NCBI GenBank assembly: GCA_037576195.1
Contig: CM075103.1
Location: 1,426,001 to 1,490,000, forward strand
Reading direction: 5' to 3'
Origin: Phytoseiulus persimilis
Lineage: Eukaryota; Arthropoda; Arachnida; Mesostigmata; Phytoseiidae
Length of the DNA: 64,000 nucleotides
In this document: in pieces, positions 32,945 to 44,721 of the stretch
Layout: each line of letters opens with the position of its first letter
How positions within the stretch are numbered: the first letter of the stretch is position 1
Program-made: the position numbers and the translations under genes
The notes under the pieces: model-generated
Databases searched by the model: none
The model's input: the letters and a program-made list of their open reading frames with translations, nothing else
What the model was told of the DNA's origin: nothing

Positions 32945-34222
32945 TTACAGAGGGATGAACGATTACCAAAACAAAGTCATGCCGTAGTCGATTCCAATGG
33001 TGGTACCACGGCAACCGTGATCCAGGAAACTTGCGCTGATCCAATCTTTCGCATTTCCCATCGGGCAGAGAGAGAACAACAACGGCAAAACCAAAGACCC
33101 GGAGGCGCACCGAGTTGGCGCGGGTAGAGATCCCGTCCAGAAGAACAGATCAATCAGTGACCCAATTCCCTCCCAGATCGTTACTAGGCCACGAGACTTC
33201 ACAGAGAGGAAGACCACTTCAGCATTCGGAGCGACTGACCATCCTTGAGTGAACGTAATTCTGGCGAAATCAAGTTTCGACTTGAATTGTCGAGCTGCTC
33301 TCGACGCGTGTCCCTCCGTTGTATTATCCACTGCACGGGGAGGGGAAAGGATCCGGGATGGTGGGATTTCTGAACTCTCCGGTCCGAGAAGGTCCCGAAA
33401 CTAGGGTTCACAATCACCCGGTTCAGGAACCGAGGCTGGGCCTGTGTACTCGGGACCGGGGTACTCGGGTCTGGACCAGGGGAACGGGCAGCAGAACGTA
33501 ACCGCCGAACAAAGCGGAAGGATGTCATCCGATATCTATCTGAAGCTCACTCGAGGATGGCCTGAATTGCTCAATCACGACGCTCCCAATACGGAAATCA
33601 ACGTCAGCGTGGAGCCGAAAAGCAATCGTGAGCTCCGTTATGCTTGGATCCTCAGGAGGTATCCGACCGTCGCTCATGGGTAGTCGGTAAACACGCTCCG
33701 AGTAGATTTGATCGGTTTGTCTCTTAAAGGAGAACATGCAGAGAAGAAAACAATTCTGGCTGTTTATGGATTCCGGAAGCAATTTCCAAGAAAGTTCTGA
33801 TCTGATTGGACTCCTGTTGCGTTCTCTTCTCGTTCGTCCAAGACAGGATGAATCCAAATGCTAGAGAGCGAGTCGGCGGCGCCGCTCCGCCGTAGCCTCT
33901 CTCTCCTTCAGGAACGCATCTGGTTCGCAGGAACACCGTGTTCATGACGCTTTCTGAGAAAGACTGGAGGATGCTGGAGGACATTCTAAAAAGACTCCGT
34001 GGAAGCTGATTCCCGTCGGTCTTCATCGTTCTGCAGAAGCCGTATTTATAATGCGAGCAGGATCTCGACAATCATACCTCTCCAACACCTCGCATCGAGA
34101 GGACCACAATTCCATCGAAAAACTGACGCCCAGTGTGGTTTGGAGGAAATTCCTCTATCTGATTTAATCCTTCGGGAAATAAATTCTCAATTCGTTTTCC
34201 AAACTCAAACAATTCCATAATC
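32945..34222. other. Spacer downstream of CTR9
   Basis: About 1.3 kb with no conserved gene. An open minus-strand frame at 32963-33331 has no recognisable family and is not called. The part next to 34223 is presumably CTR9 3' UTR. Confidence 0.4.
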
Positions 34223-37200
34223 TCAAGGAGACTCTCCATTAGATTTGTTCGGTGAAGGTGACTTCGATCCGATGCTCCTTGACGCTGACCTGCTCCGGCT
34301 CCGACTCCTGGACCGGCTCGGGGAGCCACTGGCAGACCTTGAGCCTGATCGCGAACGGGATCTAGATTTGGACGCGCTCTTCGAACGCACCGAGCCTGAC
34401 TTTGATCTCGATCTGGAATGAAGGGCATTGTTGGAGCTCCACGGCCGAAACCCGTTCTGATTCCGCTCTGATTCGCTTCAAAGGACGTGGATCAAAGAGA
34501 GAATGATCGCGCGACCTCGAGTGTTGTGTGTCGACAGATCGTTCCGTGCATGTGGTATAGCTACTACCGGATGTGTGCAGATCGGTCCGTGCATGTGGTG
34601 TAGCGACCACCGGATGTGTGCAGATCGTTCCGTGCATGTGGTATAGCTACTACCGGATGTGTGCAGATCGTTCCGTGCATGTGGTATAGCTACTGCCGGA
34701 TGTGTGCAGATCGTTCCGCGCGGGTTTTTGATCAAATGTCGGATGTGCGCAGATCGCTCCGCGCATGCGCAAACAGCTAACGTGCCTTAATGTTAGATAC
34801 ACGGAGAGGTTCTATGGCCCAATACGGAATAAAGAGCAGATTGTATACATCATCGAATCTGAAGCTGGGCATTTGACAGTATAGTTCAGCTTGACATAGC
34901 TGAGTTTAGCATAGCATCGGATAGCATAGCTCACGCAAGGTTGTCTTTGTTAAGGACCATAATAGAGTAACTATAGTAGAGGATTGAGCTCAAGCTATTT
35001 TGGTCTTCTTAGGGCATGTTTCCAGAAGGGTTGCGAGGTGTGAAGTCTCGTGATGAACTCAGTACTTTATCCGGCCTTGAGCTGAGCAGTGTCAGTCTAT
35101 CTAGTATACGCGAATAGTGTATTCTTTCGACCAGAACATCTTACCTGAATAATTCGCTGTAGGTTCATAGGATTCAGAGTAGAACTTACCGAACAGTGCG
35201 GAGCTGATGCAGCTATCTTTGCAAACTAAGAGAGAATGATCGCGCGACCTCGAGTGTTGTGTGTGGACAGATCGTTTCACGCATGTTCTACGTCTACTGC
35301 CGGATCTGTGGAGATCGTTCCGCGCATGTGCTTCATCAAATGTCGAATGTGCACAGATCATTCCGCGCATGTACTTCGTGGGATGCCGGATGTGGGTAGA
35401 TCGCTCCGCGCATGCACAATCAGCCTACGTGCCTTAATACCAGATACACGAAGAGGTTCTATGGCCCAATACGAAATGAAGAGCGGATTGGATAGATCAT
35501 TCAATATGAAGCTGTGCATGATGCTCCTCTCTAACAGAAATGTAGACAATTAGCCTTGAGCTGAGCTATGCTAGTCAGTTTAGTCTACGTTAATATTATT
35601 AGCGGGTTCAGACTATCTCAATCATTCAAGGCATGTACGGGCATTTACATGCTCTGTAAGTTCTGTGGGGTCATTGTCTAAATTGCCGCGAGTTATTGAC
35701 CGCTTAGCTGAGACAACTTAGCTTACTTCTCATGAGCTTTATAAGGTGATACAAGCTCTTATTAGAGGGTATAAGCGTTATATACGCACGCGAGGGATAT
35801 ATAGCATGCTCAGCTTACGTAAGGTTGTCTTTCTCGAGCCCTACACTAGAATGCCGCGCAGACAATCAAGCTTAAGCTAACCTCTCTTAAGCTAAGACTG
35901 AGGTAGTCTATTTAGTACATGCTTGGCCATCAATATTTGAGTGTCCTACGCAAACAACTGAGACCCGAATTCGCTAAAGAGTAGAGCTCCCATATGGCCG
36001 GACATGTCCTTTTCCGTCCGTTTGTCCGGTTTTCTTGAGCAGCCGAGAAAATGTCCGGTTTCCAGGCTCACAGATTGAGTGGTCAATAATGGTTTTGAAT
36101 GAATTTTGCAAACCAGAACTTGATAGTTTTTGGGCAACAGAGCGCGAAGCCATTCCGGGATTCCTTGATCTGCGGGCACCATGTGTATTGACTGTGTTAG
36201 CGGAGTTCCGAAACATCGCGACGTGCACTTCGAAATCGAGGCGACGCCTGGGGCGGCCTCGTCGATATGGAACGTCGCCATGCTGAAAACGTTGAGAAAC
36301 AGAACGACTCGAGTGACAGAGTCGTTTTGGCGGTAATTGGAGCGGTGTTTTTGCAGTTGTAACTCCAGATCAAACCAAAATTGGTGTCGGGATACTCGCT
36401 CTAGGCTGCGTGGTCGAAACGGTTGTCTGTGTTCTCGAAGATCGCGATGGACGCAAAACTCAAGGCTCAAGTGCGTGTTTGGCTCGCGAAAAGAGAGAAC
36501 CAATGTTTCAAACTGGACGGGGATGCAGTAGTTTGCAGGAAGTGTTCCATCCCGGTGAAGATCAAGGACCGGAGAGGGAGTTCAAGGCTCTCCGATCACC
36601 TGAAGACCCCGAAACATCAACGAGCAGATTCATCATCGAAGAGCCAAACGGGTATTGTCACCTCCCTGTTAACCAGCGGGAAAGAAAACGTCAGCGAGTT
36701 CAACCACGACTTGTTCCTGTTATTCGCGAGCTCAAACATCCCGCTTCACAAACTTTCCTCACCGCGCATGAAAAACTTTTTCCTCAAATACACCCATAAG
36801 CACGTGGAGTGTGCAAAGTTCCCGGAGAAATACATTATTTTCGGCTATCAGAAAATCGGGGAGCAAATCTCACGTCGTTTGAACTCGGTGTCCTTCGCGA
36901 TCTACATAGACGAAACACAGGACACTAGGAAGAGGAAAGTCGTGAACACTGTTGTTCTTCCTCTGACTGGGAAGGCGGAGACCCCACTCCTGTTCGATAC
37001 GGGGTTCGTCGAGTCGGCGAACAAGGCGACATTGTCAAGCATAGTCAACCGGGTTGCCATGAGCATCTCTAACGATCCGAGCCTCTTCCGATTACTTGTT
37101 ACGGATTAATGCCGTACAAACATAGCGGCTGGTAAGGAATTGAGGATCTTCTACCCGAACTTCTTGCACGTGACTTGTCTTGCGCACGCCTTGCACTTAC

Positions 37201-40200
37201 TGAGCGAAACCGTACGCCACGAGTTTCCGAAGGTTAACTCCTTGGTTTGAAACATGAAAAGCGTTCTGACGTATTCGAAAGCTCGGTCCGATCTCTACCA
37301 ATCGCTACTCGGAGACAAACCGCTACCACCCAAGCCAGTGATTACACGCTGGGGTACATTCCTGAGCACCGCATTTCACCATCACGAAAATTTCGAGACA
37401 ATCAAATTGTTCGTCTCGAAGATTCAAGCAAAAGCGGCGGACACCTCGTCGCTGAAATCCCTAGTCGATGACCCAGACCTGGCAGTCCAGCTGGAGTTGA
37501 TTGAGCAATTTTCAGAATTGCCAAGAGCAATCACCAAACTAGAATGCCGATCGATCTCTATGGAAACCCAAATCGGGATTCTAAGCTCGATTCAGAGATC
37601 TCTCAAAGGTCTTTTCGCAACACGTCTCGAGGAAGTCATGGGCAAGAATCCCGATATTGATGAACTGCGAACAATGTCAGACAGAGACTCCGAAGTGTTT
37701 AAGCACGCCATCCTCTCAAATTCAGAAGTGGAGCGATCCTTCTCCATGTGCAAGAACCTTTTGTCGAACAGGAGACATAGTTTGTCAAAATCGAGCCTGG
37801 AGAGGCTCTTATCGATACAGTTCAATGCGGACCTACTTTTCGACGAATAAAGATCCTGTGACAGCACCTAACCCAATGCGATCAGAAATGTTCTCATTCA
37901 ATACTCCCACATGGTGATATTATCTGGAGAAATCGGCTTGTCCGCTTCCTCGTCCGATTTCGGGCAAGCTGTCCGCCGGACAAGTGTCCGTTTTTTGGAA
38001 AAAAAAATGTCCGGTCATATGGGAGCTCTACTAATAAGCTACTGAAAGAACGTATTCATTTCGTTTCAGAATTGTTTGGCGTGTCCGCCTCATCGTATCC
38101 TACTTCATCGCCAGAACTGTGCTTGCTGAGGACAATACAGGAAATTGGGAAGAACGAACTTTTCATTATCGATTGCAGCGTAGTGGATATTTGCGAAAAA
38201 GTAGTTGTTGACATGGAAAACTCATCGAGCACTCACAAGGCATAATAGCCGTTGTGTGATTTAATAAGTGTTGTAAATCATATAGTGTCATAATGTGACT
38301 CATTATGATTTTTGGCCGAAGTCAATGATTTCAAGGAGCTTGTACAGCATACACTTCGAACAATTCGGGAATTATACTGATTACGATAAGTGCACTTCCA
38401 TAAACATCCTACGCATGCGCAACTATGACGTGCTGCCATTCATTAGACTCCGGTTTCCGTGACTATAAAGAAGAACCCTGTATCGATTTACCTCGAATTC
38501 CCCTCGGAGCCGGATGCGGAGCGAGATCTGGACCTGCTACGGGATGACGATTTGGATCGCGATCTACTCCTAGATTTGGACCGTGATCTGGACCGGGACC
38601 TGGATCGCGATCTTCCCGAATCGGAGTGGTGCACTTCGTCCTCGGAAGCTGACATGACTTTCTTGCGCTTGCGCTTCTCGCCTGTGAATCAAATGATCTG
38701 CCTCAGACCCCGGGCGTGAGTCGAAACGGTTTCGAGAACCGATATTCAAGTAAAGTTTCCATGCAACGGACAGACGACAAACCTTCGCTCTCACTTCCCG
38801 ACGACAATATCCTCTTCGTCCCACGGTCTTCGTCCCCACTGGCGCTCGGAGCTGGGCTTCCGCGATTCGCGTCCGACTCAGAGTCCGAGCTCGAGATCGT
38901 TGCTTTCGATCGAATCTTCCCTTTTTGTTTCTCGGTGAGTCTTTCAATCGCCTGGGGAATGACCGGAGATCGTTAGCAGAGGCGCGTCTCTTAAGTCTTA
39001 TGCCAGTCAGGTATTTCGGAGTGTCACTAGAGAGTTATCGCTCCGGGCACCTCGAGAGAGGAATGGAAAGCACAAACCTTCTTTGCTTTGCTTTTTGGTG
39101 CTTTCGGACTTCGCTTCCTTTTTCGCCCTTTCTTGCTATCGTCGGAAGTTTTCTTCTTCTTTTCAGTTTTCTTCTTCTCTTTCTTTTTTCTCTTCTCTTT
39201 CCTAGCTTCGTTTCCTTCTTCGGCATCGCCTCCGGGCCCGCTTGCTTCATCGGATGACGTAACGATCTCTCCCTTGTCCTTGTTCTTCCTCCCACGACCC
39301 GCTTTGGCCTCAGAGGGCATCTCCTCGAACTTGGTTTTGTGCTTGCTCTGCTCCACGAACTGCTGCCGTTTTGCGACCATTTCCTCACGCTCTTTCTGTC
39401 TCTTCTCTTCTTCTTCTTTCTGTTTTTCTTCGAGTTTCGCTCGGAGTTCCTGGCGTTCTCGTTCTTGTTTGAGGCGGAACTCTTTCTCTTCTTCGTCAAG
39501 TTTCCTAGCCCGCGCGACGTGGTACTGAGCTTGGTTCAGCAGATCGGAACACTGGCGCGCTTCGGCCATTGCTTGACTGGGATTGTATTTACCTCCAGTT
39601 GTTTGACTGAGAGTCGTGAAGAATTTGTGAGCGATGTCCAACTCCGACACAGCTTGCAGTACAGTTCTCAGGTTCGACTTTTCGTCTTTGAGAACCTGCA
39701 TTCCGAGACGCTGTAGCACCAGCGCGATGTTGTACAAGATTTGGGAGTCGTTCGGAATGGCCCGTCTGGCCTTGAGGAGGATCTAGAACCAAAGCATTAG
39801 CTGAGATCGCAGCCTTTAGGGAGCATCAAAGATCGAAAACGCGATGAGCGAACGGCTCGAGCCTATGGAGCCCTACTCACGTTCTTGCATTCCTGCAGTT
39901 TGCCTGCACGGTAGAACGCCCTCGCCAAGTATAGCAGTATCTCCACGTTGTCGTACTTGTAGAATTTGTTGAGACAGTTTTCGTACATTTGGATGGCCGA
40001 AACGTACTGTTTCAGCTCAACGTAGATATGAGCGATGTTGAGCCAAACGTCGGAAAAATCCGCCGTGGCTTCTCGGACCTGAGCAAACACTTCGCGGGCT
40101 TCGGTGATATAACCTTTGTGAGCAAGCACGGCGCCAATACCGTTGGCAGCCCAGATGTTTCTGGGATCTATGCGGAGCGCTTGCTTGTACATCGACAGAG

Positions 40201-42429
40201 CGCGATCCTGATGACGCTTCTCTTTCTCTTTGTCCATCCTTGTGTCGTGAAGGGTCCAAAGCCACACGTTTCCGAGAGCGACCAGAGCGTAGGTGTCAGT
40301 CTTCGTGGCTTCATTATTGAGGATCTTCTCAAACTTCTTTTGCCCCGCACCGACTTCCCGTTGGTGCAGATGGAGATTGCCGATGAGCGACCAGCAATCC
40401 GGGTTTTGAACGTCGACCTGAAGGGCGTCTTTGAACCAAACGGAAGCGTCATGAATCTGTCCAAGATCGCGCGCCATGCAGCCCAATCTGGAAGAGGAGT
40501 CAAATTTTCATTCATCGATATTCCTTGACGCGGTTGTCGAACCAAACTCGCTCGGAAACCTACCTCATGTAACAATCGATGTAGTTGGGATATTCCTTGA
40601 GGATTAGCTTGTAGAGACGAGTGGCCTTGTCCAGCTGATTCAAACCCTCGAAAACCTTCGCCAGGTTGTAATTCGTCGTCACAGACATGAACTTGTAGTA
40701 ATTCTCGTCATGTTCCGATTCAATCTGACATCTTTCCAGGGCTCTTTCGTAGAGAATCTTGGCTTCGTCGAGTTTGCCGACCCGATATTCAAGCGATGCC
40801 ATGTTATTCAAAATTTCCGGTGGTATTTCCGCTTGATCCTCTTGCAAAATGCTTTTGACAGTTTCGTAAGCTTGCAATGCTCCTTGGGTGTCGCTCTGCT
40901 CGAGGATTTGCGCCATTTCGATCCAGGCCTCGACGTCATCCTGGTACTGTTCCGTGACTTTTTTAAGGTAATTCCGAGCCTGGTCGCGTTTGTTCTGATT
41001 TCCCGATTGGGCGTATAGTGAGCCGAGGATCTTCATGGTTTCGTAGTTGTTCGGATGAACTTTAAGAACTTTCTCAAAACACGACATCGCGTTCTCGTTA
41101 TCTCCCCGAGCCATGTACATCTGCCCCAGGCCGAACTGCGGCAAGACGAAATTCGCCGATGCAAAGTTCGTGGCTTGATAATAATACTGAAAAGCTTGAT
41201 CATAATCCTCCTGTATGTGGAAGCAGCGCGCCAGTTGATAACAGCTCTCGGCCCGGATGGCTTCGTTCTCCGTGTTATGGAAAGCATGGAGGGCCAGAGT
41301 TTGAGTTTTGTGGAAATCGCGCTTGAAGAAGAAATGGTTGGCCAGATGGTTCAGCACCATCGGGTTGGCGGGATCGATCGTATACGCCTTCGATAATATC
41401 GTGACTCCGCTCTGGATGCCTTCAGCTGATTTTGTATTTAGTTCCAGAATAGCAAGACCAACCAGGGCGCCAATGCAGCTCGGGTCGAGCTCGATTGCCC
41501 TGCCGAAAGCGAGCCGAGCTTTCTCGAGTTTTCCCAATTTGAAGAAGCACAAACCCATTCCAAGTCGGACATCAGCGGGGCAATTCGGATTTGTGCGCAG
41601 AGCTTTCTTGTAGAACGCCAGCGAGCCACGGTAGTCTTTCTTGTTGTAGGCGATGCAGGCTTTCCCTAGCAGGGACGGAATGTTGTTGTTGCTCTGATTC
41701 AGGACGAAGTTAAACTGCGCGTCAGCTTGATCCATTTTGTCTCCTTCAAGCAAACAGAAATAAGCTCTGCCAAGCAGATGGTTCTGAGTGTACATGATAA
41801 TTCTGTCTGCAGCGGTGTACAATTGAGTGGCCTGAAATAAAATTGGTTCCATTAAGGTAGAGTTGCGCACAGGAGATCATGGAGAACGATTGCCTGGCAG
41901 ATTACTTGAAATACTTGATCTTTTCTCGCCCCGCTTACCTGGGTGAACATTTCCGTCTTGAGGTCCTTGTTCTTCTCCAGATTCGCCTTCCGGACGTACC
42001 ACGCGGCGAGTGTGTCCAAGCATCTCATTTGATCTTGCTCATGTTCAGGATAATCCAGAGATGCCCACACGTTGAACCCTTGACGCGCAGAGTCGAGAAG
42101 CGCCACCATGTCGGATTCCTTGCCTTTCCTGCAGGATGGAGGGAGCAACAACTGATTTCGCCCGTGAGAATCAATGACCGCGGCCCTTCGATGACTCCAG
42201 CCGACAACCCGAGTACGTGATGACATCCAATAGTGCAAAGAATGGCGCTCTAAGCGCCAACTCACCTATAGTAAGCCAAAGCGAGGTTCACCCAAATATG
42301 CAACTGTGCCTTCTCTTGTTTGAGAATGGTCAGGGTCTCCTGACCATCGGGCAGTTGATTCAAGTCGAGCTCAATAACTTCATCTGTATCCCTGAGAGGG
42401 ATCTCGATTGATCCCGTCTCCGTGCTCAT
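34223..42429 (-). CDS. CTR9: CTR9, TPR subunit of the Paf1 transcription elongation complex, 8 exons
   Basis: Scaffold of the nuclear Paf1 complex, which travels with RNA polymerase II and supports histone modification. Exons: 42429-42266, 42128-41939, 41831-40564, 40487-39881, 39782-39078, 38951-38783, 38681-38492, 34412-34223; every junction keeps phase, giving 1160 aa, close to the animal norm. The N terminus ([17 protein letters not shown]), the TPR superhelix ([49 protein letters not shown]) and the charged C-terminal third ([37 protein letters not shown]) match CTR9. The last two exons add a long RS-dipeptide tail resembling SR proteins. The final intron (34413-38491) is 4.1 kb, against under 300 bp for the others, and contains a hAT element and 43-bp repeats. 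If it were retained, the frame would stop at once (AGGTAA), leaving a protein ending NSR. Confidence 0.95.
34495..34870. repeat. 43-bp tandem repeat within a duplicated element, copy 1
   Basis: From 34537 the unit gatcgttccgtgcatgtggt... repeats with a 43-bp period (starts at 34537, 34580, 34623, 34666), then a degenerate fifth unit. It is flanked on the left by gagagaatgatcgcgcgacc and on the right by gagaggttctatggcccaat. The same flanks surround copy 2 at 35228-35520. It lies in the last CTR9 intron. Confidence 0.8.
35228..35520. repeat. Copy 2 of the 43-bp-repeat element
   Basis: Same left flank (aagagagaatgatcgcgcga) and right flank (ggttctatggcccaatacg) as copy 1, in the same orientation 0.73 kb away. 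The internal units are fewer and more diverged (gatcgttccgcgcatg...). The pattern fits a duplicated segment, or two insertions of one element with differing repeat number. Confidence 0.75.
35982..38030 (+). mobile_element. hAT-superfamily DNA transposon, decayed, in CTR9 last intron
   Basis: A 2049-bp element with 24-bp terminal inverted repeats starting TAGAGCTCCCATATG; the two ends differ at one base. The flanks ctaaagag (35974-35981) and ctaataag (38031-38038) agree at 6 of 8 positions, a worn 8-bp target-site duplication, the length typical of hAT. It contains a transposase remnant at 36447-37850. Confidence 0.88.
36447..37850 (+). pseudogene. hAT transposase with two in-frame stop codons
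   Basis: One reading frame from ATG 36447 to TAA 37848-37850 is broken only by TAA at 37107-37109 and TGA at 37248-37250; no frameshift was needed to follow it. From the N terminus: a BED-like zinc finger ([10 protein letters not shown] ... [11 protein letters not shown]), a DDE-core acidic patch ([11 protein letters not shown]), the CHL-like block ([13 protein letters not shown]), ITRW, and the C-terminal hATC dimerisation motif ([19 protein letters not shown]). Length (about 467 codons) is near-complete for small hAT transposases. The two stops make an active protein unlikely without suppression. Confidence 0.88.
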
Positions 42430-43224
42430 TTTGTTCGCAGTTGCTCACAAATGTTGAGGAGCTTCTTCCCTTGTCGGCGAGGGCGCTGCAATGAGGAACT
42501 ACAGCGCGACCCGGGCACAGTCTATCGTCAGACGAAGGACAGTGGGGAAAACATCCACGAGTTCTCACGATACAAAGTTCTGAGTTTTCTTCAAAACGAC
42601 AAACACAGAACCGGTGATGTTGGAGGAACGTAGTCTGTTGTTCCAATCGTGTTGTTGTTTTGATGGGAGAGCACCACGCTCCTTTAAGATTCGAAAATTA
42701 TATGATGCCAGGTTGTCGATTCGCTGTCGTGGTAGGTATTGTCGCTCTAAAATCTCAGGTACATCTAAAAAAAAAGTCTCAGGGAGCCCAATTATTTTCC
42801 GGAGAACCTTTCAAGCGAAAACTGGCTCACAGCGGCCACTAGGATAAGAGAAGATGGCGCCTCGCAGACGAAACCGACGAACACAAGAGAACTCTATGGC
42901 GGTGGCTCGAAGAGAAGCAGAGTACCAGCTTTAACTCAAGGACCTATGCGAGAAGAGGATGTGCATCCTATTCTCATACTACGGATTGTGGTCTGGGGTT
43001 CTTGACCGAAGGAAGCCACGCTCCACGAACTCCGACCCAGCAGAATCGGAGTGCTACAGTCTTCATACGATGCAGGAGGAGCATGTTAAGAGATCAGTAT
43101 TCAAACCTCAAATAGCACAGAGTCGAATGAAAGTCTATTGAGCGAGTTTCCGAACAATGGGGAGGCGTCAACCGTCCGAGTTCTATCCAATTGAAAGATG
43201 AATGGACAGGCTCCTAGGATTATC
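42430..43224. other. CTR9 5' side spacer
   Basis: About 0.8 kb, containing the CTR9 5' UTR and presumably its promoter. No other gene recognised. Confidence 0.4.
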
Positions 43225-43890
43225 CGATGCCGGCCAGGTCCGGTCCGGTCCGGTCTGGAGCGTTTCCATACCGGCTGCACTGTTACCCCTTTGAATATCG
43301 ATTGATAGTCTTTGCTACAGGAATTCTGACGCCCTTCTGTCACCTAAAGTTGCCTCTATTCGGCGACCGAAGTCTTTGAGGAAGGCCTCGGTGGACTTGC
43401 CCACAACACCCAGGGTCTCGAAAGCGATCGGTTGAGCGATCTAACGGCTCTTTAGCTCGCGGTACTTCGTGAGTTTGCAGGTTTCGCCCTGGCCTGCGAT
43501 GGCGCCGGCCGCTCTGACTGCGGCTGCGGGGTGCGACGGAGCGAGGGTGTCCCACACAGTCGCATCCCATACGATCGACCTCCCCGCGGCCCACGATGGC
43601 GTTGTAATGCCATCGGGGCGGAGCGCCGAGTTCCTCGATGGGCCGGTGGGTTCAAGCTGGCTGGCGATCATTGAGGAACCAAGCGAACTGGAGATGACGG
43701 CGTTGAGAGCACAGAGCGGCAGCAGAGAGAGAGACGGCACAGAGTTCGACTGCCACAGTGCTGTGAATCGCGTCCGGAAATTAGAATTTCTGTCTGGAGA
43801 ACACTGCACTTTGTGGAGAAGTTTCATGAGGAGCTGATCCGATTCGCTGATCATCGGTGGTACTCTCGAATTCACGTGATGTACTGACAC
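43225..43890 (-). pseudogene. LINE reverse-transcriptase ORF remnant (3' end)
   Basis: The minus strand encodes the conserved region found C-terminal to the RT domain in many invertebrate non-LTR elements: LRPDGITTPSWAAGRSIVWD, WDTLAPSHPAA, then after an in-frame stop IAQPIAFETLGVVGKSTE and FGRRIEATLGD, another stop, and QRLSIDIQRGNSAA. Two stops in one otherwise continuous frame, and no RT palm motifs nearby, show a 5'-truncated, inactivated copy. The upstream limit is approximate. Confidence 0.75.
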
Positions 43891-44721
43891 GCATCGTCTG
43901 AGCTGGGGTGCACAGTCGGTTTGAATCGGGGGACATATACCATGAAATAAAAAGTCCGGGAACCTTTTCAGTCGCTTCTCATGAGCTCTGTGAAGCGACG
44001 TTGAGGTTGCGGATCACATGTGTTGTGTGAGTAGCCGCAACCCCACTCGTTTCTCCGATATTGTCCGTAGAAAGTTTGTGCGTGAGGAGAGCGTTGGTCA
44101 ATTTTCTTATGGGACCATGATGTTTCTTTTGTTCGTGCCATCTCGACTTCTATTGCCACTGTTCGGACTCTGGCACTGGAATTTTTCACCCAGGGATCCG
44201 CAGCTCCGGCTCGACGAAGACTCGCTGACGACTTCTTGAGTTTTTGCTTCACAAGAATTCGAGCTTTATTGTCCTCCTCCTTCGTTGGCTAGCTGAGGAT
44301 TAACGCGCTTGGACTCCTCTTTCGAGCCCCTCGGAATCAACCACCTCAAAACATTATCGACCCTGATCTTGGGAGCTCATGGTTCAAATTGCGGAGCCCA
44401 TCATAAACCACGAAACCATGTATTAAGCTCGTGTGGGGGTATTTTCCATGCCGCAGGCCAACCGTGCAATACCGTTGTCTTTTCCTCACGTCGTCGTCAT
44501 CGGCTCACAAAATCCCCATCCTTGACTCTTGAGGATCCAGTGACGAATCCACGAATGGTCCCCGCAAAGATGGCACCATCTGCTTGCTGCTCGCTCCTTC
44601 TCTCCTCTTCCTCGGGGGTTCGTTCTGCAGCCATCGAGTTCAATTCAGTTCAAGGACTCTTGTACATAGGTATCTATTTGAATGATAACGACAATCACAA
44701 CGCTGGTGTCATCCGTGGAAT

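Noticed and set aside
32963-33331. 122-aa minus-strand ORF next to the MITE
   Set aside because: No domain or homology recognised; length is within what chance gives at this base composition.
39088-39528. Phe/Ser/Leu-rich plus-strand ORFs opposite CTR9 exon 5
   Set aside because: They are the complement of the Lys/Glu-rich CTR9 tail and have no independent support.
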